A program made the position numbers and the translations under genes. From positions 248,001-312,000 of the forward strand of contig JBEHYT010000001.1 in assembly GCA_048498035.1 (NCBI GenBank): a stretch of 64,000 bases of DNA. Reading direction: 5' to 3'. The stretch's first letter is position 1, and each line of letters starts with the position of its first letter. A model generated the notes under the pieces. That model searched no databases. It had not been told where the DNA came from and saw nothing but the letters and a program-made list of their open reading frames with translations. Source of the stretch: CADEDV01 sp048498035 (GTDB lineage Bacteria > Bacteroidota > Bacteroidia > Chitinophagales > Chitinophagaceae). Of the stretch, positions 1 through 9,083 are shown piece by piece.

Positions 1-133
1 CGTCTGTCTTTACCTGTTGCCAGTTTTTTGGAACGGTGAACGACAAAACATCAAGCGATTGCTGCTGGGAGAAGGCCTGGAGCGACATACCTGTAAATTG
101 AAGAGCGATTAATAGTTTAGCTGTTAGATTCAT
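1..133 (-). CDS. Secreted protein of unknown function, N-terminal part only
   Basis: The reading frame starts at the ATG complementary to 131-133 and runs off the left edge of the window, so only about 44 residues are visible. Residues 1-23 form a signal peptide ending in AFSQ, after which the mature chain begins with QQSLDVLSFTVPKNWQQ. That beginning resembles the mature N-terminus of the protein at 38514-39542 (QKTFDITSYTPPTDWTEK), so the two are probably paralogues of one secreted family. It is transcribed divergently from the gene at 367. No function can be given. Confidence 0.75.
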   Translation of the reverse strand, partial: MNLTAKLLIALQFTGMSLQAFSQQQSLDVLSFTVPKNWQQVKTD

Positions 134-366
134 AATTTTTTTGTTACCTGGTGCTTAATTTTTTCCTTCTGCCGCGTATGTTACCATTTAGCCACTTCTT
201 CACCAATTAAAGGTAGGAGGATGCCCGCCGCAGACCAATCATTAAAAAGGGTGATTTTGCAGCACAACTACAGGTTTTTTACCGCCGGATAGGACGTTTT
301 GCCTATTTCCGGCTGTTGCCGACGGGTGTACTTTCACCGTTCATTGATCATCCTAATCTCCGCAGT

Positions 367-2718
367 ATGAATAAAATAGTCGCCCTTGGCCTGTTTTTCC
401 TGGTTGGTTCCGGGTTATTTGCACAACCTCCCGGCAATAAGCCGCCTTCCAAAGCCGATATGGATAAAATGATGGAAGATGCCATGAAAGGGATGAGCGA
501 GTCTGACAAAGCGGATATGAAGAAAATGATGGGACAGCTAATGCCGACCCTCGAGAAAAATGCAGGCATCATACAGCCATTTCCGGAAATTAAAAGCAAT
601 CGCGATCTTATCCCGAAAAAAGATCTCGCGCGGATCAACGCCATTCCAAAAAAACGGATGACAAATGCCGATATTAAAGTGTATGCGGGAACGATGCTAA
701 GTAAATTGATGAGTAAAGCGCCGGCTGCCGAAATCACCCTGCTGAAAACAGTTTCCGCAAAAATGACCACTGCGGCTGATCTTAATAAAGCGGCCGTTGA
801 AGCCATGCTTAAAGGACATCCCGAAGCTGCCATGGGGCTGGGTATGAAAGCCGTTCAGGCAGATCCCTCCAGTGCGCTTTATCAAAATAATATGGCTGCG
901 CTGCTAACACAATATGGATACCCGGAGCAGGCGATCCCGGTTTTACAAAAACTGGCCGCAGAAACACCGAACAATAGCACCCTCCTCAACAACCTGGCCC
1001 AGGCCTGGTTGGGACTTGGCGCTACGGATAGCGCACAGCGAATCATACGCCTGGCCACAGCCGCAAACCCGTATAACCCGGAAGCCAAGCTCTGTGGCGG
1101 ACTGATGGATGAATTACACGGTGATCCTATCAAAGCAAAAGAAGCATACGAAGATGCCAGCGGACTTGGTTTTGACGATTTTGCCAACAACGTATTCCAA
1201 AACGCCGGAGGCGAAGCAACAGACAGCTACGATATGTACGAAAAGCTGAAACACAGCATTACGGTATACGAGTATTTTCCAAAAGACTGGATCAAAATAC
1301 CTGAATTATCCAACAATGTAAGCGGTCATGACGACGATAAGGCAACAATTGGCGGTTACAGGGATATGCAAGAGGCGTTGGATGATGGAATAAAAACGCT
1401 TACTGATAATTATGCTGACCAGATTGCAGGTGACGGATCAGACGATAATGCAGTAGCGTTAGCAACAGAAATGCTGGACGGTGTTTCCATGATGTCCAAG
1501 CCGGCAGTGATTGTTCAGAAAGTGTTGTTTAATTATTTGAAGGACTGGATGTTTAAACAGGCGGATGAATGGAAACAACTAGTAGAAAAGGAAAGGGTTG
1601 CCCGTGAAAAGCTCGCCAAAGTGATGAGCAAAAGTTATAGTAAGGACCAATGTCAGATCCCCGACAAGGCTAAGAATGAATACCTCGAAACCGTCAATCC
1701 GCCCATCCGCGAATTTTATCTTAGAAAAGCAGAGGAATTTCGTCAATGGCTGAATATTTTCTGCACGTGGAATTGGTACCTGGTGGGTAATCCACGAAAC
1801 GTTATCATTCAGCAGGATCTGGGCCAGGCCGGTAGCCTCGCTAATTTCTACATCAGTGCCATCACGGAATTGAAAACAGAAGACCAATATTGTCGTCCTT
1901 CTGATCCGAAAGAGAACAAAAAAATCGATCAGCCTAAAATACCTGATTTTAAATGCCCGATCGTAATCCCCGTACCGATGGGAAAGGATTGGCAGGATAT
2001 TACATCAAAAACCAAAAAGCTGGATGCATCTGCCAGCGGAATTTCACCGTCGGGCAAAGCTATTCCCAATGCCGCCGTTAGCCTGGGACTGGATGCTTCA
2101 ATTACAGATGCCGGACTGGCACCTTACCTGCAGTCGTCTGCCAACAGTCTTGTTACGCATGGCATGGGAAAGCCGGTAATGTCAAAACCGGCTGATGGCC
2201 TGGATGAATTGGCGCCGCTGGCTACGCCGGCACAGATGGGAAAATGGAAAATCGCACAGCAATTATTATCAAAGATGATCAGCAGCGATTGCAGTAAAGT
2301 AAGCAAAGCGAAATTTCCAAAGACGAAGTTCAGCGTGGAAGTGGGCACTATTCAGTTTGAACCGGATAATGAAACAGGTGAGAAGTTTGAAATTTCCGGT
2401 AGCGGTTTTTCATTCGAGGGAGATCCCGCAACATACTATTTTGATAAAAACGGGAACCTCGTGGCCAGTTCATACAGTGCTGATAAATTAGACCAGGCCA
2501 TTAAAGACGGAACGTTTTCCGGCCCGGCAAAAGAAGGTTCTTCTGCAACAGGTGCGGGCAAGGTTAAACTAACACCCGATGCGGCTGCAACTACGGCTGC
2601 CACAGAGCAACTCAATACTGCCTTGAAAGTGTATGATGCAAACGGCTTTCAGCCCACCATTACAGCTGGCGTGCAACCGCCTGGTCTTTTCCAGGTAATA
2701 ACCGGATTATTTAAGTAA
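367..2718 (+). CDS. Secreted TPR-containing protein, unknown function
   Basis: This 783-residue protein starts at ATG 367, because that start places a clean signal peptide (MNKIVALGLFFLVGSGLFAQ) at the N-terminus; a longer in-frame start at 316 would add 17 residues with no sense as an export signal. The first 70 mature residues are rich in Met, Lys and Asp. Around residues 140-260 there are TPR-like helices (NNMAALLTQYGYPEQAIPVL, LLNNLAQAWLGLGATDSAQR). The rest has no motif I recognise; the middle has several Cys (CRPSDP, FKCPIVIPVP) and the C-terminal third is Ala/Ser/Gly rich. It is probably periplasmic or outer-membrane associated. It stands alone, facing the convergent hydrolase gene that ends at 2748. 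Confidence 0.8.
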   Translation: MNKIVALGLFFLVGSGLFAQPPGNKPPSKADMDKMMEDAMKGMSESDKADMKKMMGQLMPTLEKNAGIIQPFPEIKSNRDLIPKKDLARINAIPKKRMTNADIKVYAGTMLSKLMSKAPAAEITLLKTVSAKMTTAADLNKAAVEAMLKGHPEAAMGLGMKAVQADPSSALYQNNMAALLTQYGYPEQAIPVLQKLAAETPNNSTLLNNLAQAWLGLGATDSAQRIIRLATAANPYNPEAKLCGGLMDELHGDPIKAKEAYEDASGLGFDDFANNVFQNAGGEATDSYDMYEKLKHSITVYEYFPKDWIKIPELSNNVSGHDDDKATIGGYRDMQEALDDGIKTLTDNYADQIAGDGSDDNAVALATEMLDGVSMMSKPAVIVQKVLFNYLKDWMFKQADEWKQLVEKERVAREKLAKVMSKSYSKDQCQIPDKAKNEYLETVNPPIREFYLRKAEEFRQWLNIFCTWNWYLVGNPRNVIIQQDLGQAGSLANFYISAITELKTEDQYCRPSDPKENKKIDQPKIPDFKCPIVIPVPMGKDWQDITSKTKKLDASASGISPSGKAIPNAAVSLGLDASITDAGLAPYLQSSANSLVTHGMGKPVMSKPADGLDELAPLATPAQMGKWKIAQQLLSKMISSDCSKVSKAKFPKTKFSVEVGTIQFEPDNETGEKFEISGSGFSFEGDPATYYFDKNGNLVASSYSADKLDQAIKDGTFSGPAKEGSSATGAGKVKLTPDAAATTAATEQLNTALKVYDANGFQPTITAGVQPPGLFQVITGLFK

Positions 2719-2747
2719 AACGTTTTTAGAAAAAGAAAGGCCGTTAT

Positions 2748-3794
2748 TTAAACAAGTGTTTCCCACCAGCGATCATGCAGCGTTTGGGTAATATCGACTA
2801 ACTGTCCCGGCCTGGGTAAAAAATAATCGAGTTGTTGTGCGAGTGCCGCCGTTACAAAGCGTTCTGCCGGTTCTTTCCAGGTATGTTGTGCCAGTGAAAA
2901 AGCGCCCCAATGCACGGGCATGATCTTTTTTGCGCGGGCTTCCGTTGCGGCCTGCACACTCTCTTCCGGGTAAAAATGGATCTCATGCCAAAGCTCATTG
3001 TATTGGCCGCATTCCATCCAGGCAAAATCGAAAGGGCCGAGCCGCTCGCCGATGGTTTTAAAATGTGTTCCGTAACCGCCATCGCCACTAAACCAAAGAT
3101 TGTATTGCTCCGTTTTTAACTGCCATCCTCCCCAAAATGATTTAGAACGATCCTTTAAACCACGCCCGGCGAAATGGCGGGTTGGAGTAAATGTAATAGC
3201 AATGGATTCAAATCGCGCCTGCTGCCACCAGTCAAACTCCTGTATGCGATCTGCTTCAATACCCCATTTAATAAGATGCCGGGCCACGCCCAGTGCCGTG
3301 TAAAAATGTTTCGTTTTTGCGCGTAGCCGCGCGATGCTCTCCATATCCAGGTGATCATAATGATCGTGGGTTAATAATACCAGGTCAATTTCCGGAAGTT
3401 GATCCAGGATATCCAGTGTATTGTCTGAAAATCGTTTTACTGCAAACGGTGAGATGGGTGCGGCATTCGGTCCCATCATGGGGTCAATGAAGATCGTAAG
3501 TCCATTTATTCTTAACAGGAGTGCAGAATGACCATACCAGATCATTTTAGGGGCGGCGCCGGGTGCTTCAAAAGCTGCTTTATCAAAAGGAGCCAGTATT
3601 ATTTTCTGCCGCGGTTCCCGATCTGCTTTTTTGCAAAATTGTTTGTACAACAGACCTGGCAATTCGGAAAAGCTGATCGCCAGGCTGGTGGGCTCCAGGT
3701 TTTCAAACTGCTTCCCATTCCACTGTGGTGATTTGGCATAGCGGGCAAGATCAGCAGCGGAGGGTTTGGCCCCAAATTGTTTTAGCATACTCAA
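2748..3794 (-). CDS. Metallo-beta-lactamase-fold hydrolase (NAPE-PLD/UlaG-like)
   Basis: This 348-residue protein is cytoplasmic (no signal peptide). It carries the metallo-beta-lactamase metal motif THDHYDHLD at residues 142-150 (H143, H145, D147, H148), preceded by a strand ending IFIDPMMGPNAAPISPF, and later has TRHFAGRG, WFSGDGGYG and MPVHWGAF, which supply further metal ligands. The N-terminal 80 residues and the GHSALLL strand match the arrangement of the N-acyl-phosphatidylethanolamine phospholipase D / UlaG branch (family knowledge). The actual substrate cannot be inferred. Two in-frame ATGs lie two codons apart (3794 and 3788). It is convergent with the gene at 367 and 60 bp downstream of the 101-residue gene, so it may be the last gene of the CbpA group. 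Confidence 0.85.
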   Translation of the reverse strand: MSMLKQFGAKPSAADLARYAKSPQWNGKQFENLEPTSLAISFSELPGLLYKQFCKKADREPRQKIILAPFDKAAFEAPGAAPKMIWYGHSALLLRINGLTIFIDPMMGPNAAPISPFAVKRFSDNTLDILDQLPEIDLVLLTHDHYDHLDMESIARLRAKTKHFYTALGVARHLIKWGIEADRIQEFDWWQQARFESIAITFTPTRHFAGRGLKDRSKSFWGGWQLKTEQYNLWFSGDGGYGTHFKTIGERLGPFDFAWMECGQYNELWHEIHFYPEESVQAATEARAKKIMPVHWGAFSLAQHTWKEPAERFVTAALAQQLDYFLPRPGQLVDITQTLHDRWWETLV

Positions 3795-3854
3795 AGGTAC
3801 AGCAGATTCAATTGCCGCAGGAACTGCTTTTGTATCCGCTTTTCACGAGTAATG

Positions 3855-4160
3855 TTACGGTTGTGTATTGTTGTTAAAAGCTGCTGGAAGAATGGCGATA
3901 TGATGCTTCTCAGCCACTTTCAAAACAATTGGCATCAGGATGGAAGCGCCGGGAATCAGTACAAACGGAACCCCAATACCTATTATTTTCAATGAATCTG
4001 ACAGTTGTGTTTTGAGCAGGTGTTCATCATCACTCGTGATAACACCTTCCCGGATATATTTCCTGATCACCTCCAGCGCGCGCTGGTCTTCCCGGTACTC
4101 CACGCTTACGTCTTTCAAGAAATGATGAACATGTTCTTCCAATAAAGTGAATGAATGCAA
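3855..4160 (-). CDS. Small protein with LETM1-like C-terminus
   Basis: This is a 101-residue protein. Residues 65-95 read GVPFVLIPGASILMPIVLKV followed by AEKHHIAILPAAF. That pattern is very close to the core of the LETM1 ribosome-binding-like domain (P-F-x-I-P-G...LP-LxxK...LPxxF; family knowledge from eukaryotic LETM1/MDM38). The N-terminal half is charged and helical with no signal peptide. It lies 16 bp downstream of the co-chaperone modulator gene cbpM on the same strand, so it may belong to the cbpA-cbpM transcript. A role in membrane protein biogenesis or ion homeostasis would be pure inference. Confidence 0.65.
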   Translation of the reverse strand: MHSFTLLEEHVHHFLKDVSVEYREDQRALEVIRKYIREGVITSDDEHLLKTQLSDSLKIIGIGVPFVLIPGASILMPIVLKVAEKHHIAILPAAFNNNTQP

Positions 4161-4176
4161 AGCGACAGGTTTTAAA

Positions 4177-4467
4177 TTAAAAAGAAATTTCCTGGTAGGA
4201 GCGAAGCGTTTTTATTTCCTGCTGCAAGTTTTGTACCCGTTCCAGCAAATGAGAGATTGCTTCCAGCCCCGCCATATTAATCTCCAGGTCATAATGCAGG
4301 TGCATGTATTTTTCCAGGTCGGGCAGTTGCTCATACCCGATATACAGCACATTTTCTTCCCGCACCAATTGCAGCAGCCCATGCCGGTCCAGTTCCATAA
4401 TGAAGGCATGTTCTACCTGGTAATGGACTGTACATTCTTCTATCGAAATACGTTGTATCGTTTCCAT
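4177..4467 (-). CDS. cbpM: Chaperone modulator CbpM
   Basis: From ATG 4467 this gives a 96-residue protein (METIQRISIEECTVHYQVEH...) that ends in a coiled-coil-like helix (SHLLERVQNLQQEIKTLRSY). Its layout is that of CbpM/YccV: an N-terminal MerR-like fold (FIMELDRHGLLQLVR) followed by a leucine-rich helix. CbpM binds the J-domain of CbpA and blocks its co-chaperone activity (family knowledge). The gene begins 10 bp after the cbpA stop on the same strand, the usual order. A start at 4506 would overlap cbpA by 29 bp and is less likely. Confidence 0.85.
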   Translation of the reverse strand: METIQRISIEECTVHYQVEHAFIMELDRHGLLQLVREENVLYIGYEQLPDLEKYMHLHYDLEINMAGLEAISHLLERVQNLQQEIKTLRSYQEISF

Positions 4468-4477
4468 AACAAGTTTA

Positions 4478-5386
4478 TTAGGGGCGTTCTTTTGCCAGTT
4501 GTTCAAATAATTCTTTTTCCCGTGCGGTCAGTTTGGTTGGAAGTTCCACCCGGAATGTGACGTACAAATCGCCGAAGGCTCCGTCTTTTTTATACACCGG
4601 GAATCCTTTTCCTTTGAGCCGCACTTTGGTTCCATTCTGTGTTTCAGGAGCAATTTTTAATTTCACCTTTCCTGAAAGTGTATCAATTGTTTCCTCCCCG
4701 CCCAGCATTGCTTTGTACAACGGCACGGGCACTTCCTGGTACAGATCATTTCCCTTCCGGGTAAATCCGGTATCGTTTATAATTTCAAAGGTGATATATA
4801 AATCGCCGGCCGGTCCGCCATTCACACCCGGGGAGCCATACCCGGCGATCTTTATTTCCTGTCCATCTTCAATACCTGCAGGCACAGTGATCCGGATATT
4901 CTTACCATTTACGGTAAATGTGCGTTGCTGGGTTTGTGCAGCTTCCGACAGCTTCACCTGCACGCTGGCGCGATAATCCTGTCCACGAAATTGCGTTTTG
5001 CGGCCGCCACCGCGATTGCCAAACATGGAGGCAAAAAAGTCGGAAAAATCACCTTCATCCCCGTCACCATACGAATAAAACTGGCCGCCATTGCCAAATG
5101 GGTTTTGTCCCTGCTGACCGGCAGCCTGCTGCTGTCGCCTTGCTTCTTCAAACTGGTCGGCGTGCTTCCAGTCGGCGCCGTATTGATCGTATTTTTTTCT
5201 TTTTTCCGGATCACTCAGCACCTCGTTAGCCTCATTGATCTGCTGAAAGGTCTTTACCGCAGTGGGATCATTGGGGTTCAGGTCGGGGTGGTGTTTCCGC
5301 GCCAACTTACGGTAGGCATTTTTGATGTCGTCTGTCGTAGCAGTTTTGGGTACGCCCAGTATCTTATAGTAGTCAATGTATTCCAT
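4478..5386 (-). CDS. cbpA: DnaJ-class co-chaperone CbpA
   Basis: From ATG 5386 the protein is 302 residues, beginning MEYIDYYKILGVPKTATTDD. It has a J-domain (residues 1-70, HPD motif in ARKHHPDLNPND), then a Gly/Gln/Phe-rich linker (QQQAAGQQGQNPFGNGG), then two beta-sandwich substrate-binding domains typical of type II Hsp40s (ITVPAGIEDGQEIKIAGYG, DLYITFEI, LKGKGFPVYKKDGAFGDLYV). There is no zinc-finger region, which separates it from DnaJ. It stimulates the DnaK ATPase in the cytoplasm. A start at 5422 would place 12 unrelated residues in front of the J-domain. Confidence 0.93.
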   Translation of the reverse strand: MEYIDYYKILGVPKTATTDDIKNAYRKLARKHHPDLNPNDPTAVKTFQQINEANEVLSDPEKRKKYDQYGADWKHADQFEEARRQQQAAGQQGQNPFGNGGQFYSYGDGDEGDFSDFFASMFGNRGGGRKTQFRGQDYRASVQVKLSEAAQTQQRTFTVNGKNIRITVPAGIEDGQEIKIAGYGSPGVNGGPAGDLYITFEIINDTGFTRKGNDLYQEVPVPLYKAMLGGEETIDTLSGKVKLKIAPETQNGTKVRLKGKGFPVYKKDGAFGDLYVTFRVELPTKLTAREKELFEQLAKERP

Positions 5387-6076
5387 CCCTTTAAAGTTAC
5401 GAACTGTGCTGTAGATTTTCAAGCCGGCTATCCCGCCCGGGAGGAAATGAAAAACGAAAGGGATAGAAATTAAAAATGTAAAGAACGATTAAATATTCGA
5501 AGGGTTTTCATTTTCGCATTGCCTCATTAACGACTTTTTTCAATTGCGAATCACCAGTGTCCGGGGAAAAATTTATTGCACAACCGAAATTATCATTGCT
5601 TTTGAACAAGAGAATGAAATACTGAGTGAATGAATTTTTATTGCGGCCTTTGCGAAACCCTGGCGGCCTTTGCGTTACAAAAAAAGTTCTTCATAAATGC
5701 GGTATCGCCAGGAACGCCGGGAACCGCAAAGAACGCGACGCGATCAACCGTTTATTGATCGTTAGTGCCCGGATAGAATTTTACCGGACAGCCGAAATAT
5801 AGATTCTCTTTGCGTAGAGGGCTTGCTTCTAATCTGGGCAAAAAGCAGGTCAAATAAGCTTTGACATTCAGGCTAATAAATAGGAGCAGGATTTAGATTT
5901 TCATTTTCCCCGGACAACAGTGATTGCGGAATTGCCGAATCACCGAATCACCGAATTAATTAGCACATTTCCACATTTATATTTTTCCATCAGCTCATTC
6001 GCAGTAATCGCCAGTTCATTTCAGCTGCTATTTCGGTTTCGCCTGTGGTGATTCACCTTCGCGGAAACAGGTGATC
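5387..6076. other. Intergenic region with Bacteroidota-type short repeats
   Basis: About 690 bp between the divergent cbpA and the gene at 6077 hold no credible gene. The stretch 5641-5745 contains tandem CTTTGCG-type words (GCGGCCTTTGCG twice) with a roughly inverted copy (CCGCAAAGAACGCGACGCG), which looks like a decayed hairpin repeat. At 5931-5966 the octamer CCGAATCA is repeated in tandem, followed by AATTAGCACATTT. Such words are common in intergenic DNA of this phylum. No clear promoter motif was recognised. Confidence 0.6.
5931..5966. repeat. CCGAATCA tandem microrepeat
   Basis: Two full and two partial copies of an 8-9 bp word (GCCGAATCA, CCGAATCA, CCGAATTA) lie in tandem, followed by TTAGCACATTT. 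Related AATTAGCGAATTA words recur at 46606-46624 and 53817-53836 next to the tRNA-Arg remnants. No function is suggested. Confidence 0.5.
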
Positions 6077-7927
6077 ATGCGTTTCCCATTTGCACTCATT
6101 GTTCTTTTTACTTTTTCGGCAACTTGCTATAGCCAGGTGGATACATCTTCCTGCCTCCTTTGGTATAAGGGGAAAAAGCTCGCGGCCCATATCCTGGTAA
6201 CGCCTCAGGGCGATACAGTTCGGTATGCACCAACAAAAGGCGTCGTAAAAATATCCAGCAAAACAGGGCCGGGGAAAGTGTACGACCGTATGCTGTCCGA
6301 ACTGGATCAAAACCCGCGCAGGGCGAATGAACTGGTTATGAAACTGGCTGCCAAATATCCCAAACCGATTATTCCTGCTGTTGCGGGAATCATCAGGACT
6401 GCCTACGCTGATGTGGACAGCACGTATCGGAAAATAATCACCAATACGATCAATATTCCGGCAATTGATATGACTGTAACAAAGCCGATGGCTGGAAAAG
6501 GTGGCGGTGAAGGTCCGCTGGACTGGGAAGATATCTGGGATGAGTTTGTAACGAAAATGCATCGGTATATAGCCGAACATTCGGATGATAATTTGTCCGC
6601 TATCCCGGAGCCACCTGCGGTCAATTTTAGTTATTGCTATAATTGTGATAAGGATGCGCGTGAAAGCTATTCGAAAAAAGTAGCAGAGTTTATTACTGCC
6701 CTGTCGGGCGAAGAAGATCGCAGTATGCTAAGCCTGGCATTGGGCGCCAGCAGGCAGGCGGATTTGTTGCTGGTTCCCGAACGGAACAGCAAAATACAGG
6801 CAGAGATAACAACGTTGCTACATTTTATTGCATCACGCATACAAAAAAGGGTGGCAATGGCAATTGAGAAATATATCGATAGCCCGGAGCAGAGCATTGC
6901 CGTATTGCAGGCTGCACTTACCTGGGATCGGCAGGTGCAACTGCTTGGAATTGGCAACCTGTTGCCACAGGATTATCTGGCAAGAGCATTCAAGGCCTAC
7001 GCCACGCGTATCAAACAGGCCATGACACAGGAAGATTACACGGTTGTATTAAACTATTACCTCATCATCAGCACCGACCGGCAAATGCAACTCTGTGAAA
7101 GCGGATATTATGAAGATATCCTGAACCAGGCGCTGAAATTTAACCAGTTTAAAGTGAGCATGAACGTTGCTGCAAAAACGGGTTCGGACAACGGGTTTCT
7201 GCTGGCCCAATTACGCGGCGATAATTGGTTTATGGCATTCCCCGATTCAAATTGCCGCCTGCGCTGGAGCCTCATTGGGCCAAAAATGAATAAACTGACC
7301 ATTGAGTTGGAGTCGGCAGATATGAGGGGCAACGGTGGCCAGATTCCTTATGTGGGAACAAAGAAATGGGAAGCGCCGGTGCCCAATATTCGTGTTGACT
7401 TTTGCGGGGAACCAGCAGATAGTATCATTGCGTATCCATTCAATGCGGAAAATTTTGTGGAGCTCTGGAAGCTTCCTGCGCCCATGGGCGCCACCAACCT
7501 GCAACAAATAAATGGCCTGTTCATGACCAGCTTCCTGGATCCGGAACGGTTAAAAGCAGATGCCGCTGCGGCAAAAAACCCGGATCAACGAAAAAAACTG
7601 CAGGATGAAATGACAGAAAAATACCAGCGGTTTTTAAAACAATACCAGTCGGGCGCAATCGGTATGCACGACAAAGGCGTTGATATAAAAACATTAATGG
7701 ACATCGGCCGTTCCCAGTCAACAGCCCGTGATATTTCGGAAATGGTGTATTCCATCAACCCCGGCCGGTTCATCTTTACACCGGTTGTTCATAACCGGGA
7801 AAAGCTGGTTGTCCAGGATCGTATCAATGGCAAAACGTTGTTTCCACAAAACACAGCTATACAATACGCCATTTTCGATATAAAAATTGAACATGATCCT
7901 GATGCACCGTATGTGATTCGATTGTAA
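6077..7927 (+). CDS. Secreted protein of unknown function
   Basis: This 616-residue protein starts at ATG 6077, which places a signal peptide (MRFPFALIVLFTFSATCYSQ) directly at the N-terminus; a GTG two codons upstream is possible. After a short beta region (LLWYKGKKLAAHILVTPQGD), residues 70-100 are helical (YDRMLSELDQNPRRANELV), then comes a Gly-rich stretch (MAGKGGGEGPLDW), a helical middle, and a C-terminal beta-rich part ending in IEHDPDAPYVIRL. There is no T9SS sorting domain and no lipobox. The cysteines in NFSYCYNCDKD could form a disulfide. I do not recognise the family. It converges with the esterase gene ending at 7933. Confidence 0.75.
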   Translation: MRFPFALIVLFTFSATCYSQVDTSSCLLWYKGKKLAAHILVTPQGDTVRYAPTKGVVKISSKTGPGKVYDRMLSELDQNPRRANELVMKLAAKYPKPIIPAVAGIIRTAYADVDSTYRKIITNTINIPAIDMTVTKPMAGKGGGEGPLDWEDIWDEFVTKMHRYIAEHSDDNLSAIPEPPAVNFSYCYNCDKDARESYSKKVAEFITALSGEEDRSMLSLALGASRQADLLLVPERNSKIQAEITTLLHFIASRIQKRVAMAIEKYIDSPEQSIAVLQAALTWDRQVQLLGIGNLLPQDYLARAFKAYATRIKQAMTQEDYTVVLNYYLIISTDRQMQLCESGYYEDILNQALKFNQFKVSMNVAAKTGSDNGFLLAQLRGDNWFMAFPDSNCRLRWSLIGPKMNKLTIELESADMRGNGGQIPYVGTKKWEAPVPNIRVDFCGEPADSIIAYPFNAENFVELWKLPAPMGATNLQQINGLFMTSFLDPERLKADAAAAKNPDQRKKLQDEMTEKYQRFLKQYQSGAIGMHDKGVDIKTLMDIGRSQSTARDISEMVYSINPGRFIFTPVVHNREKLVVQDRINGKTLFPQNTAIQYAIFDIKIEHDPDAPYVIRL

Positions 7928-7932
7928 AGCAA

Positions 7933-8949
7933 TTAATGATCAGCAGGGATCGAATCGGTAATCATACCAATCGTGTGCAGCCAGGTAGCGGCAAGTTTAG
8001 GCCAGCCGGCAATAGGCAATTTTGAAAAATTTGGAATGTTCATTGCCGATTTGTTAATCCCGAATGCATGACCGCCTTCGGCATAGATATGATATTCCGC
8101 AGGTACGCCTGCTTTTCTCAACGCGATATAATACACCAGGGAATTCTGGATACTATCCACCGGGTCGTTGCCGGCCTGTAAAATGAACATTGGGGGTGTA
8201 TTGGCATCCACCGGCAGTTTTGCATTCAACTGGTAGGGGCCACTGGCATGAAAAGTCATGTGACCGGGAAAGATGGACATGCCAAAATCCGGTCTGCAGT
8301 TAATCGTATCGATATCATCGGTAGGTGTGTACGCGCGTTTACGATAGTTCGTACCGATATCCGCCACCAGGTGTCCGCCAGCAGAGAAACCGATCACGCC
8401 CACTTTATGCGGATCAATATTCCATTCACCGGCATGATACCGAACAAGCGCCATGGCACGTTGTGCATCCTGTAACGCCATGGGCTTTACCGGGTCAACC
8501 TGGCATTTGCAATTTGGGTCATAATGCGGTCCGGAATCAGGCACGCGATATTTTACGAGGATACCCGTAACGCCGATAGACGAAAGCCATTTACAAATAT
8601 CAGCACCTTCCAGTTCCACTGCCAGTGCGCGATAGCCACCTCCGGGAAATACCAACACTGCGGCTCCGGTGTTTTTTCCTGCTGGCGGATAAATGCTGAT
8701 GGTTGGGTGAGATACATTCCGAACCATACCGTCATTGTTCGTTTCTTCTCCCTGCACGAGAGTTGAATCGGGAATTATTTTCCAAATGGGGAGAGAAATT
8801 GGGATTGTAGTAGTAGCCGTTGGAACGGACTGCCCAGGCTGTTGCTGCTTGCGGTTGCTGCAACTATAACAACTAAAAGCCAATATCCCTGTACAGAGCA
8901 GAATACGATAAAATCGGCTAAAGCGAGTAGCGCTGATGCAATTGATCAT
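7933..8949 (-). CDS. Alpha/beta-hydrolase esterase, lipoprotein (BD-FAE-like)
   Basis: This is a 338-residue exported hydrolase. The N-terminus has a hydrophobic stretch ending in FSCYSCSN, where a Cys could be lipidated, although neither Cys sits in a perfect lipobox. The catalytic parts are clear: the oxyanion-hole motif VLVFPGGGYRALA, the nucleophile elbow GVIGFSAGGHLVA (Ser of GFSAG), the acid in LQAGNDPVD, and the His in AEGGHAFGI. This layout matches the acetyl-xylan-esterase / feruloyl-esterase-like family of alpha/beta hydrolases (BD-FAE, family knowledge), which deacylates plant polysaccharides at the cell surface. No glycan-utilisation genes lie nearby, so the substrate is unknown. 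Confidence 0.85.
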   Translation of the reverse strand: MINCISATRFSRFYRILLCTGILAFSCYSCSNRKQQQPGQSVPTATTTIPISLPIWKIIPDSTLVQGEETNNDGMVRNVSHPTISIYPPAGKNTGAAVLVFPGGGYRALAVELEGADICKWLSSIGVTGILVKYRVPDSGPHYDPNCKCQVDPVKPMALQDAQRAMALVRYHAGEWNIDPHKVGVIGFSAGGHLVADIGTNYRKRAYTPTDDIDTINCRPDFGMSIFPGHMTFHASGPYQLNAKLPVDANTPPMFILQAGNDPVDSIQNSLVYYIALRKAGVPAEYHIYAEGGHAFGINKSAMNIPNFSKLPIAGWPKLAATWLHTIGMITDSIPADH

Positions 8950-9083
8950 TTTGCAGATGGTTTTTGAACGGCGATCACTAAGCTACGACAAAGCCATCCT
9001 GTGTTGCAACTACTTCGCTTTTTTGGCGGCAGTTTATGATTTTTTTAATGATTCATCGCTAGTCTTTCAGCCAGTACTGGCGA

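Noticed and set aside
4925..5473. 182-codon frame opposite cbpA
   Set aside because: It is the antisense shadow of a clear DnaJ-type gene.
6053..6580. 175-codon frame opposite the gene at 6077
   Set aside because: It is antisense to a signal-peptide-bearing gene; no domain.
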